Shown here one piece after another: positions 52,474-63,145 of a stretch of DNA of 64,000 nt (its first letter is position 1; each line of letters starts with the position of its first letter). Made by a program: the position numbers and the translations under genes. The notes under the pieces are model-generated. The model was not told where the DNA came from, made no database searches, and saw only the letters and a program-made list of their open reading frames with translations. The DNA is from Pocillopora verrucosa (taxonomy: Eukaryota; Cnidaria; Anthozoa; Scleractinia; Pocilloporidae): positions 13,225,235-13,289,234 of the forward strand of contig NC_089325.1 in the NCBI RefSeq assembly GCF_036669915.1, written 5' to 3'.

Positions 52474-53094
52474 TTATCGTTTCGGTTGGTTCACCTTAAA
52501 CATTTTCCCATGGCCAGGTATAACCCAGTCCGCCATCTCTAATACTTTAGCTCTGCTTTCTTTGTGTTTCTCCGGGCATTCGCTGTATTCTTCCCACACA
52601 TTCTCGTCATCTTCATGTTCAAACAGATCTCCACAGACAATAACTGTTCCATAATCAGTGCTTCTTACCACAACACTTACATCTGAGAACGTGTGTCCTG
52701 GAGTAGAAATAACCTGGACAGTTTCACCATCAATGCAATACGGTGTTCCTTTGTCGAAATTTTCGGGAAGATCGGCGTAATAATCCTGCTCTTGCAATAT
52801 ATCATGAGACACCATTTGGACAGCGTTCGGAAACAGGTTCAAATTTCCAACGTGATCTATATGGCCGTGAGTGCAGACCACAAAGTTTACTTCTTCTGGT
52901 GCATGACCGAGGTGTTTCAGTTTATCAAGCAGACGTTGTTTATCCCTTGGGCTTCCCGTGTCCACGATTATTCTGTTATTAGGCCCAGTGATTAAAGTGC
53001 TTGTTCCATTAGCTCTATATCTGTTTTCCTCGTCTGTGTAACCATAACCGTCGAGCAAAATAGAGACTTTATACAATGCGCCTTCTTCCGCCAT
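52474..53094 (-). CDS. MBLAC1: metallo-beta-lactamase domain protein, MBLAC1-like
   Basis: A single exon encodes 206 residues. The metal-binding signature is complete: H76-x-H78-x-D80-H81 in 'CTHGHIDHVGN', H134 in 'TPGHTFSD', D156 in 'CGDLFEH' and H195 in 'IPGHGKMF'. 'IIVDTG' and 'GTSTLITG' are the usual first strands. Length and layout fit MBLAC1, a single-domain hydrolase reported in human cells to cut histone pre-mRNA 3' ends. I do not show that activity here. It diverges from SCOC across a 179-bp gap. Confidence 0.85.
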   Translation of the reverse strand: MAEEGALYKVSILLDGYGYTDEENRYRANGTSTLITGPNNRIIVDTGSPRDKQRLLDKLKHLGHAPEEVNFVVCTHGHIDHVGNLNLFPNAVQMVSHDILQEQDYYADLPENFDKGTPYCIDGETVQVISTPGHTFSDVSVVVRSTDYGTVIVCGDLFEHEDDENVWEEYSECPEKHKESRAKVLEMADWVIPGHGKMFKVNQPKR

Positions 53095-53273
53095 TTTAGA
53101 GGAAGTGAAAGGATAACGAATGGAAACAGACTGGTGACTAATGTTTTGAAAACCGCTTGTCAGTTGAGCTATGGGCGCAGATTGTCGTTTACCGTCGAAA
53201 CGACGACGGTAATCTGTTTGCTGTATAGGAATTGCTGTTTTTCAGTGTGAAAATTTCATGAATCTTCACCACC
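53095..53273. promoter_or_regulatory. candidate bidirectional promoter, MBLAC1/SCOC
   Basis: Only 179 bases separate the two divergent start codons, so both 5' UTRs and core promoters must lie in or next to it. It contains 'cgtcgaaacgacgacgg', a CpG-bearing partial palindrome, and no obvious TATA box. Function is inferred from layout. Confidence 0.5.
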
Positions 53274-56200
53274 ATGTCAGGTAGTGAGCAAGAAGGTAAA
53301 GGGGAGGCCAAGATGGTTTCGATTCCCTTGTCATCCGATGATGAGACATCACTCGGTTAGTATCTCTACTTGAAAGAAGTTGAGATTTTTCAAGCTTCGT
53401 GTAAAACCTTTCATCCTTCTTTTTAGGTATTTTAAAGCAAAGTTCGCTTGCTTTACAAGTAATTAAATATTCGGGATGTTTACGGGTTTATCAAGGTCCG
53501 TACGTACTGATGCAGTGATTGAAAATGATCGCAATCTCGCAAGAAGCCTAATTAACGTGAATCTGTTCCCTTCACATATTAAGTGATTTGTCGTCCTCTG
53601 AATTTTTGTATTATTGTGTCGTTGTTATTCAGGGTAAGTCATTGATCAATTGATGAAAGGCAAAAAAGGGTGGAAAAAAGCTTGAACCAATCGCGCACAA
53701 TAGTCATCACCTAAAGGATATTTGGATTCATCTATACAAAAAATATTTTAGATGTGGGTGCTCTTTTGTGTATGCTGTAGCATCAAGGTTATCTTAATTA
53801 CAACTTGTAGTAGATGTTTTGGAGTTTCAAGGGCAGTTGAGTATGATTTACTTCTCTGAAAACTGGGTCAAGAGGACTGATTATGAGGCCGATTAAAGAG
53901 AATCATTGGATGGACTTCTCTTTGGCAAGATCTCATCTTGATTCTTTCAGTGTTATTTTTTTCTCTCAGTGGCATATAGAGGTTTAACCCAAGATCTATT
54001 TGTATATTCTCCTATCTAGCTGCCCCTCAGTTCCTAGTAAATTAGTTATGAGAGCTGGTTGTAACATATCAAGATAACAAACTCTACTTGATACAAGTTT
54101 GAGTATTCTCGTTAACTCTTTGCTGGATAATGTATGGATATTGTAGGGAGAAGTTACTTCTTAATCACTAATAGGAGTTAAGGTGTTATCAACAAACTAG
54201 AGCAGGGAAGACAGGGGAGGTGATATCCAATCAATTACAAGTGGAGGAGGATCTCTTATCCTTTTTCAGCAAAGCATGAGTGTGTTTTTTAATTTATTTA
54301 CATATAATTGTTGTTTTTTTCTTTCTGTAAAGTGCATTTTAAAATTTGCCCATACTAACTATATGAGATTGTGATCACATTTATTTTGTAAGAATGTGAC
54401 ATAAGTTGCAGCATGTTTTCCTTGTATTTGGTAATTTTAATCATTATTGTGGAACTGATTTTTTTTTTTTTTTGTGGTTCATCTTTGACTAGGGACAAGC
54501 AGTCATTATCCAAATCAACCAAGCTACAATTCTAAGGAAGGAAGAGAAGGTGGTGCCTTACAAGGTAAAAGTCTACCTTGCAGGTTGAACACCTTTGAAA
54601 GTTCTAGCTTTGGAAATTGTGGGACTTAATGTCCTCAAACTGATACTGGTGTTGCCTTAAAGTTCTATCAGTATTTAAGCTTCCCACTGAAATTTGTTTG
54701 TCTATTCCAATCTTCAACCCTTTTCAGTTTAACCCTAATTACACCCTAACATCAGTATTCTATATTCTCTATTGTTATCTCATGATCTTAACAAACGATT
54801 CAGCAGTATTACTCTTAGGAGAAGTTAGATACTAGCCACTCTTAACCTTTTAACTCCCATGAGTGATCAAGAATAATTTCCCCTTACTTTCCACTGTACT
54901 ATCAACCAGACAAGTGATGAGAAAAAGAAAAATATCAATTTGGCGATTACTAGTTGATCCAATACCAAATTCTCCAAATTAACATCACAAGAACTATAGG
55001 CAGACAGTAAAGAGAATTACTAAATTACCAAAGGGTTAAGAATTCAATCAGTAAATGTGACTTTGACAGACTTGTGTAGACATACCAGTGTTTAGTAATT
55101 TTTTTTCCCTTTTCTAAATTGTATGTAGTCATCTAGACAGCATTATTTCAATTCTCATTCTAGATGATGTAACAGAGGATGAAGAAAATGAAGCAGATGA
55201 GAAAAAGCGCCTTATTAGTCAAGTACTTGAGCTTCAAAACACTCTTGATGGTGAGTTTGAGTGCCATGCATACACAAAAAGTTTTTGTTGAGTCTTTCAA
55301 ATGAGGGACATGCAAACTTCCACGAGGAGGAAAGATCAGTTGGTCCTGTTAAGAGCCTTACTGGGGTCCTTTATATCACTGTGGAAGAGGCATGGTCCCA
55401 CATAAATCAAAGGTGTTTATTCAGCATTCAATTAAACTACTCTTTAATACAGATGAAGAAGAAGTAAATTCCTAAGGAGCAAAAGAAAAGGACTTTTACA
55501 AAACTATACTAACATATAATATAGGAAAAATAAATGCAAAGATGCCATGAGATGAAAAATTACCAAATGCTGAGGGAATATATTAGACATGAACCACTTA
55601 TAGGAAAAAGTTTTACAAGGACACAAATTAAAGTAAATTAGTCATTTAAAGTGTGGAAATAATTACTTGGAAATGATACATGTAAAAACCAAAAGAATTA
55701 GTGTTCAGCAATATAAGACCTAACTGCGAGAAATTTTAAAAAAATTACACATTTGCCACAAATTTTGCCCAAATGCCCCTCTTCTTCCAGGAATATATTA
55801 AATAAATTTGTACTTACATGTTTGGAAGAACAGGGAACTTCTTTTAAGGTGATGGGGAATTATATTGGAAGTGGTCTTACTAACTATAGTACTCAAGAAA
55901 TCCAAGGTTCTCCTCCAAAGAGGACTTTTTGTATTGTCATGGTTTTTTAATTATTGTTACCCATGACATCCTTTTATTTTTCTAATATTTTTTTTCTTTT
56001 TGTTTCTCTGTTTCAAAATATGTGTAGGCTTTCCATTCATGACAAAATAAATAGTAAGAATTGTTTGGGTTGACCGAAATTATGTATGATTTCTTGTGAA
56101 AAATATAAAGCACAAATACCCTGAAATATTATTTTGGCAATGGAGATTGAAGTTGGGTAAGGGCAATTGTCACTGCCGCAATAATCGCAGGCTAGAGGGG

Positions 56201-57568
56201 AAGATTCTGTTCTGTTCAGTTTCACAAGGTAGCTTTAGATTGAAGTGACACGATGCCTCTAGTTTTGGCTCGGTCAACAAGTTTTTTAATAATAAGTGAT
56301 TTGACTCAAATAAACTTTAGAAGGTCAGTTCAAGAGAGAGTTTTGTCTAATGACTTGCTAGCCAAAGGTTTTTGTTATTATTTGAAAATGATATGGAATT
56401 TTTGCATTTCTATTGGAATTTTTTTCCAGATTTATCCCAGAGAGTAGATGCTGTAAAGGATGAAAACCTGAAGCTTAAATCAGAAAACCAGGTATGAGGC
56501 AAATTGATCTGTCAAATAACTAGAAAAGTATGATTCTGAATTTGTTTTGTTTTTATTGGACTTTTTAAAATCTTTTTGTTTGCTTCTCATCTCTATTGTT
56601 GTTTTTGAATCATAAGGCATTATTCATAAACTCTTGTAACTACTTTCAGAGTGACTGCCTATGCAGGTGCCATGATGATCTATTTAACAAAAGTCCTCTT
56701 TTCACCATACAAACGTGTGTGACGTCAAGAGAACTTCTTTGATTAATATATAATATGAATTATAATCTGAAGATTTGTGTTAAATCAAATTGTCACACAT
56801 CATTTTTGTTTATCAAACAATTAAATGTGTTTTGATAGAGTTCTTGCAAGGTATACCTAAAATCCTTCTCTGTTTTTTTGTATTTTCAAGGCCTTTCAAT
56901 CTACTGACACATGCAAGTCTGTAAAAATTTAGTTCTGATACATGTCACATTTCAACAATATTTAATAGGTACTTGGACAGTACATTGAAAATTTAATGTC
57001 AGCCTCAAGTGTTTTTCAGCCGGCTAACCCTGACAGCAAGAAAAGGTATTTTACAAGTGCATTTTGTGTTTATTCTATCAATAGAGAAGACCAGGAATAT
57101 GATTTAGCAAATGAATTGATAGAAGAGACAGTTAAAGAGATTATTTTGATTTGGCACACACTTTTCTGGTGAAAGGTATTTAAAAAAATGAACTGATAAA
57201 AGCTACAGTGTTGAAGTGAGGACAATTTTGAACAGAAATCAGTTAAAAAATTGAGATAAGGTTTAGGTCTTAAACTGCAAGACCTGTTTCATTTTAGTCA
57301 TAAATATGAAATTAAATGCAGAAAGAGAAATGGAATGCTGTCAATTTGATATTAGGTTAAATAAAAAACCTACGGGATTATGTACATGGAAAACAGTGAT
57401 CACTTGGTACATTTATAACATATTAATAAGTATATTTCTATACCATTGTGAAGGCAAGTGTCTGTAAAAATTTTTTGAATTTATTAGCAAGAATTAACGA
57501 AACCCTTTCTCCTTAGGCCGAACCCTTCCAAACCAGGGGTGAAGAAAGGAGACAAGACAATATATTAA
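53274..57568 (+). CDS. SCOC: short coiled-coil protein
   Basis: Six exons: 53274-53355, 54493-54564, 55164-55250, 56430-56491, 56969-57045 and 57517-57568. All have GT-AG junctions in phase, giving 143 residues. The N-terminal 75 or so residues are polar and acidic. The conserved part follows: 'EKKRLISQVLELQNTLDDL', 'RVDAVKDENLKLKSENQ' and 'VLGQYIENLMSASSVFQ', a nearly unbroken coiled coil diagnostic of SCOC. The tail is short and basic. SCOC sits at the Golgi, binds the GTPases ARL1 and ARL3 and, with FEZ1, takes part in starvation-induced autophagy. The first ATG has a good context (CACCATGTC). The N-terminal extension is longer than in the shortest vertebrate isoform. Confidence 0.95.
54100..55040. 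repeat. dispersed repeat copies in SCOC introns
   Basis: At least three pieces are seen: 54105-54190, 54775-54850 and 54845-55040. The middle one ('atgatcttaacaaacgattcagcagtattact') closely matches 10737-10770. The last starts 'ccttttaactccc' and ends 'aagggttaag', as if flanked by short inverted ends. Confidence 0.55.
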
Positions 57569-58079
57569 TGTTAACATATAAAGGAAGAATTTCTTCATGT
57601 TTATCTGATATATCATTACCTAACTGCTATTTTGTGAGCATTTTTTTCCTTGCCATGGATCCAAGACTCTATGAGACTGAAGAAATGAGACTTAAGCATT
57701 TAACAGAGATAGTATTTATATATGTTATAGTAGTATAATTTGTCAACAATAATAATTTTTTTGTTGACTTATTTCACTTTTGTTTGAGGACAGGGAGTCA
57801 TGGCAACATTAAAATGCAAAATCATTCCGTGAATGAAGCTATTTGGGCTACATTTTGTGTATTTAATACCTAAATACCAATTGTTATATTAGAAGGGATT
57901 GTTTCTTTTATTTGTTTCTTTAGACACTATTAGTGCATAACATTTGTTTCTTTTTGTTGCGGTGTTACGAACCCAGTGTGGTCTTACTGGATGTACTGAC
58001 CGCAACAATCATGATTTTTCTTGAATTTCTGAGCTGAAAATCTGAGGTTAACATCTCACTCCAAAAATCTTGAGAGCCG
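57569..58079. other. 3' flank of SCOC
   Basis: AT-rich 3' UTR and flank. No clear exon on either strand. Confidence 0.45.
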
Positions 58080-58289
58080 TCAGCTCAGTGCTATTCGACT
58101 CAGGATGATTTGGAAATCGTCAGCTTGACTTGATGGTCTGACCCCTGATACTAGCTCGTCCACTAAGGCTTCGCGATAGGTATCCGCTGAACGTACGAAT
58201 GCAGGTGCAATTCGATTGGGCGGGTAATTGTTCGATAGGATTTCTTCAGCTTCTGTGATGTTATCAGCTGGTTTGAAATTAATTGACTC
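58080..58289 (-). pseudogene. relict open frame, unidentified
   Basis: The frame is open for 69 codons between stops and reads like protein ('PADNITEAEEILSNNYPP', 'FVRSADTYREALVDELVSG'). It has a balanced composition unlike its AT-rich surroundings. There is no ATG and no clear acceptor. Just upstream a second frame encodes 'MQQFKRTPFSLLVDELNLYI' and stops. Both may be pieces of one decayed transposon or gene. I do not recognise the family. Confidence 0.3.
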
Positions 58290-59184
58290 TCAGAAATGTT
58301 CGGGAGTCAGTTATGTATCGACTTCGCTTAGTATCCGCACTGTCTTATGTACAAATTCAGTTCGTCAACAAGAAGTGAGAACGGAGTCCTCTTGAATTGT
58401 TGCATGGCTGGTTTTGAAAGTTCAATCAGCTATTGGATAAGTTCAACAGAAATGCCCTGATCTTTTGATGTGAAAATAATTTTTGTCCCATTGTTGAAAA
58501 CTTACTTTACGCGCACAGCAAAATACTGCTATGGACTCGTCATCAAGACAACGCCTTTGTATTGTTCAGTATCAACTCTTTGGTTACTATGGTTCTTACC
58601 CAGCCTACAGAGGGGAATTTACAACAACCTAGCCGAACCAGTGTACATCTGAATAGGTCATACTAATGCACTGCAGTGTTTCATGTTCGAACTGAGATTT
58701 TAGGAGCATTCAACTGCTGACCATTAAATGATATCACTAACATCTGCATGCATCGGGTTTGTACGTGCAGTAAGGTTGCCTTTTTTCGGCGTTGAAATAA
58801 TCAATAGCGATCCGATGAAATGAATATCAGGTCAACTTTTGATGTTTTCTTCGGGTATATATAGAAGTAAATGAATGTGTAGAGCGTTTACAAAGTTCCA
58901 CCACAAATTATCATAGGATGTATACATAAACTTTACTTTTAACTTTTTAAGTCCCAATTTATGGGGATAATAAGCTATGTTGAAGGTTACACAAAACAGT
59001 CAAACTGTGGTACCCATCTTAATGGTAATTTAATTCTAATTAAATTAAATTAAATTTTAAGTTTTTAAGTTGCAGGTTTACCCTGCATCCATATCCTACC
59101 AAGGGGACATTCTTAATAACAGCAGTGTTGCAGTCGTTTCTGTGCTGCTTTTTCTAGTCATACTTTTGCCTAAATATAATTAAC

Positions 59185-59370
59185 AATCGGTTCATAAGTC
59201 AGCGTGCGTTCATCAAGATATGAAGCACGTGGGAAGTTTGGAGAGCACGAAAGATGCGTAAGAGTTGCTCGAAACGTAGCCGAGAGCAACTCTAGCTTCT
59301 TGAGTGCTCTCCAAACTTCCTAAGTGCTTCATATCTCGATGAACGCACATCTGACGTATGAACCAATTGT
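59185..59370. repeat. long hairpin (MITE-like) element
   Basis: Two arms of about 85 bases face each other across a loop of about 10: 'ggttcataagtcag', 'gtgcgttcatcaagatatga', 'gaagtttggagagcac', 'agagttgctcg' against 'cgagagcaactct', 'gtgctctccaaacttc', 'tcatatctcgatgaacgcac', 'ctgacgtatgaacc'. A copy of one arm is at 60107-60183. Confidence 0.8.
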
Positions 59371-59738
59371 TTTATAACATTTTCAACCCGAAGGAAAATT
59401 TTTTTCTCGAGGGATTTGTTTGCTGACGTCACGAGCGTGCACAATAGGAATATGAAGCACGCTCGCGCAATTGAATTTGATTAGACAAAGTTACTAGCTA
59501 TGTTATAATGCGAATTTACAGTACTTGACACTATGAATGTTCCTGAATTTGGTGTATAGTTCACGGACAGGAGCAAATAGAAAGTTACAACACAATGGCC
59601 TCTAAGGCATCAAAGATTTAACTCAGTGATAAAGAACTACTCAAAGTGTTTGCGCAGTTAGTCTATGTTATCAGAAAACTGGTTTGTAAACTAAGTGAAA
59701 AAAATGTTCCCCCCAGCTGGTTTCTTCGTCCATCTTGA

Positions 59739-61773
59739 TCAAATGAAGTCGTCGTCACCAGAGTCGCGATCTGTGCAGCGGACTGGGAATTTGTCTGAAA
59801 GACGAAATGATGAACAGTTATAAATCCGCGTAAAAGGAGAGGCCCGTGTAAAGGCATGCTGTTTATTGCTGGGGCCCTTCCGGCAAATTCCCGAAGCTAC
59901 AAGGGTTTTTTTAAATATATATCTATTTCTTTGTTGCCCCCGCTTGGTCTGAGAAGGGCATTGAAGTCTTTCTCGGTAACCTATTCAGTGAGCTCCAGGT
60001 TGGATTAGACGTCAAAGAACAGGATCGAAGAACTTGGAGAACCAACAACTCGGATCAGTGACTCCCAAAGCTCGAGTTGGTTGCTCTAGGCTGCCTCAAA
60101 CAATCCTTACGCATCTTCCGACGTGCTCTCCAAACTTTCCAAGTGTTTCATATCTCGATGAACGCACGCTAACGTATAAACCAGACGTTAGTGATAATGG
60201 TGGTTTTTATCTATCGTTTTAAACTGGACGTTAAAACTCACAATTTTATGAAAAGGAGTTAAGAACGTGCTAAACACCAGAAAAACTCCAACTTGTCAAT
60301 CTCTCTACTAAATTCAAAGAGTCCAAAGAGGTATCTATTAACAGAGCATTTCTTAAACTTTCCAGTGTAAACACATAGGACTCGATGAGGATGCAACCCA
60401 CCGCGAAGGGATCTTTCCTTCCAAGAGAATACCAACAAGACTATTGCTCAATTTATTTTCTTTGACGGCTCCACTTGTTGAATGTATCCAGATCTAAATA
60501 CTATTTTCTGTCGCCTATCAACTCGCTTCAAGTACATGTTTTTGAGTTTTTAGCGTTTGTCTACTTTCGAGTAAACATCTTTGGACCAGCGCCCCTAGAT
60601 TGCAATGGAAGTATGAATCATGCGAACGAGGAAATATTCAGCTTGGTTTCAGTTTCAGTCTTTTTCAAGAGCTTTGTCATTTTGTTTCGGTTGCACTTGA
60701 CTAGATAAACAACGAAAATTAAACCGTGGCATTACAGACAGCTGATACCGACGTAGCACCACAGTTTCTTCAGGAACTTACCCCCTGAAAGATTAAACTG
60801 TTGCCGACTTTTCAAAGTTGAGTTCCTCTTATTGTCTGCGTGTCGTAGATAAACTGAATCATGCAGTTACCTTAACAAAGTCCTTCATGGCTCGTTTCGT
60901 TAAAGCCGAGTGAAGTACTACTGCCGCGGCTCGTTCTGCCTCTCTATTTACTAATACCGTCAAAATTTCGGCAGAACTCACTAAAGCCGTCGAAATTACG
61001 GGAGAAATTTAGAGTCGAGAGATAAATAGGTAACTGAATTAATAAATAAATATGTCGATTTATAATGTCCTGAAAGAGAATGATCACAAGACTAACTATG
61101 CAAGAAACAATTGCTCACCTTCCAACAATCCGTCTATGAACCGGGGATCGTTTGGTTCTGAACATTGCACTGGGAACCTCTCTAAAGAGAAAAAAATTCA
61201 TCCGAATTAAGCTCTATATTGAGCACTATATTACCAGAGTCAGCCAAACTTGGCACATTTGGCGCAATTATATGTAAATACATTGGTTTTTTCACTGACA
61301 TATTTAGATATTGTCTGAATGTCACAGATAAACTAAGTCATCCAGTTACCTCGACAAAGCCTTCACGCCTCTTGTAGATAAGACGGCGTGAGAAACTAAA
61401 GCCGCGGCTAGTTCTGCCTCTGTAATTACTAATACCGTCAAAATTTCGTCAGCAACTTACTAAGACCGTCGAAATTACAGGAGAAATTTAGAGTCAACAG
61501 ATAAATAGGTAAATGAATTAATACATAAATATCAATGAAGACGAAATTGATGATGGAAACGATTAATTATCAAATCGATAAATCCGTTCATCCGTGTATT
61601 TGGACGTTTATTTCCTTGGAGTATCGATTCTGATAACAAAATAATGTCAATTTTTAATTTCCCGAAAGAGAATAATCACGAGACTAACTATACTAAAAAG
61701 AATTGCTCACCTTCCAACAATCTGTCTATGAACCGGGGATCGTTTGGTTCTGTACATGGCACTGGGAACCTCT
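59739..61773 (-). CDS. candidate exons of an unknown gene, tandemly duplicated
   Basis: Three minus-strand exon candidates share one pattern: 61773-61711 ('FPVPCTEPNDPRFIDRLLE'), 61181-61119 ('FPVQCSEPNDPRFIDGLLE') and 59794-59739 ('FPVRCTDRDSGDDDFI', then stop). The first two are exactly 63 bases in phase 1-1, each with an acceptor and a GTGAGC donor. Between them lie two 110-base segments with GTAACT donors (61459-61350 and 60980-60871). The second of these is open ('SAEILTVLVNREAERAAA'); the first is homologous but broken near its start. The gene would continue beyond the right part of the window. I do not recognise the family. Its phase at the 110-base segments does not fit, so only the 63-base exons and the terminal exon are reasonably supported. 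Confidence 0.4.
60107..60183 (+). repeat. single-arm copy of the 59.2-kb hairpin element
   Basis: 'cgtgctctccaaactttcc', 'tcatatctcgatgaacgcac' and 'taacgtataaacca' match the right arm of the element at 59185-59370. Confidence 0.7.
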
Positions 61774-61800
61774 CTATAAAGTAAAAGTTCATCCAATTTG
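60818..61800. repeat. two tandem ~0.5-kb units carrying the duplicated exons
   Basis: The blocks 'gatcgtttggttctg', 'ctaataccgtcaaaatttcg', 'aggagaaatttagagtc' type and 'taaataggtaa.tgaatta' occur in both halves in the same order. The second unit has about 110 extra bases near 61535-61640. Confidence 0.75.
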
Positions 61801-62996
61801 AGCACTATATTGCTACCGGAGTCAGCCAAACTCAGCACACGCAGGTTGGTTGTAAAAACATTGTTATTTTTTTTAATATATCTAAATCTCGACCTAAGTC
61901 CCCAAGTGTTTCAGTAGACCTCTTTTTGAATTAATTAGCGTTATTCCGCATGCAAACGAGAAACATATGTTTCTGAACTAGCAACATTTCGCTTACATTT
62001 GGTTCGCAATTCGGTTTTATACTAATATCTAAGCAGATATATTTTACGCGAAGTAATTATAGCCTCCTTTTCAACAAAATGGGAATAGAGCAAATCAAAA
62101 ACCTCGAAGTACGCTTTGTAAAAGTATGATCAGGAGTCGTTATTAAGGAGAATTTATTTGCACAAGACTACATACTGCAACGCAATTAATATAATCCTGA
62201 GCGGGAAGTCTCGGAAGCCTGCCAAATTATTTTGCTTTTATGTGAACGATGCAACAATTTCAGGACTGTAGCCCTCTTCGAAACAAAACCATCGAGGGTA
62301 AGAGGATATTATGTTACGTCCGATTGGACGTAAAATGCGAAACAATGAGATCGCGCGCGTGTTTATGTGAACAGTTTTCGGCTAATTGACTACACCGCTG
62401 TATGAGCGCATTCTATCCAACTTTAAAATTTTATCAAATCACGCTGAATCGTTCCCCCAAAAGAGTCCTTTGGATATCGAAAACTACCATACTTGGCCTC
62501 CAAAATTCAGATTTTCAGTCATTTATTTTGTGCAGCACATAGTTAAATAATGGGTCACTTTTGAGCTATTTAAAGTTAAAAAGTTAAGAAGACGGTTGGA
62601 TTGTGTAGATAAATGGTCAAGAATTGCTCAAATTGCTGATTCGATGTTTTTTTCAAGATTTGGTACTTTTTATCGGTCCCGGTTTTTCAAATCGGATAGA
62701 AACAACACGGCTCGACCATCAAGCTTATTATAGGTTCCTGTTGAAACCTACCTTCCTCATAATCGTGTTCTACAGCTCTTTGTGGCCCAAAATGCAAGAT
62801 AAGCCTAAGAAGCCCTTCAAAAAACATCATCAAGTCTTGAAAACGTCTTTTGAGGTACAGACGAACAGGCATTATCTACAACTTGAAAACTTTGGTCGTT
62901 CCGATTGCGTTTGCAACTTTTGCTAATATGACAGCCACATCAAAACAGTAGGTGGGGTATATGAAGCTGTCTTCTTCTCGACGGGCGGTCATGCAG
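61801..62996. other. stretch without a supportable gene
   Basis: An open frame at 62624-62926 (100 codons) has no recognisable feature. The segment 62155-62225 is duplicated at 63120-63185. Confidence 0.45.
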
Positions 62997-63145
62997 TCAT
63001 TTATTTGCACAAGAATTTTTTATTTGCACAAGAATTTTTTATTTGCACAAGAATTTTTTATTTGCACAAGAATTTTTTATTTGCACAAGAATTTTTTATT
63101 TGCACAAGAATTTTTAATTTGCACAAGAATTTTTTATTTGCATAC
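62997..63145. repeat. 19-bp tandem array, seven copies plus a partial one
   Basis: The unit is 'gcacaagaattttttattt'. Seven 'gcacaag' occurrences are spaced 19 bases apart, with very little divergence. The array sits at the junction of a sequence also found near 62160 as a single 'tttatttgcacaagac'. Confidence 0.92.

Noticed and set aside
52693-52995. 100-codon plus frame
   Set aside because: It is antisense to the MBLAC1-like gene.
62624-62926. 100-codon plus frame
   Set aside because: No clear start, low-complexity Phe/Lys-rich product and no domain.
62997-63145. Regularly spaced 19-bp repeats resembling a CRISPR array
   Set aside because: The units are contiguous with no unique spacers, and the DNA is plainly eukaryotic; it is a minisatellite.
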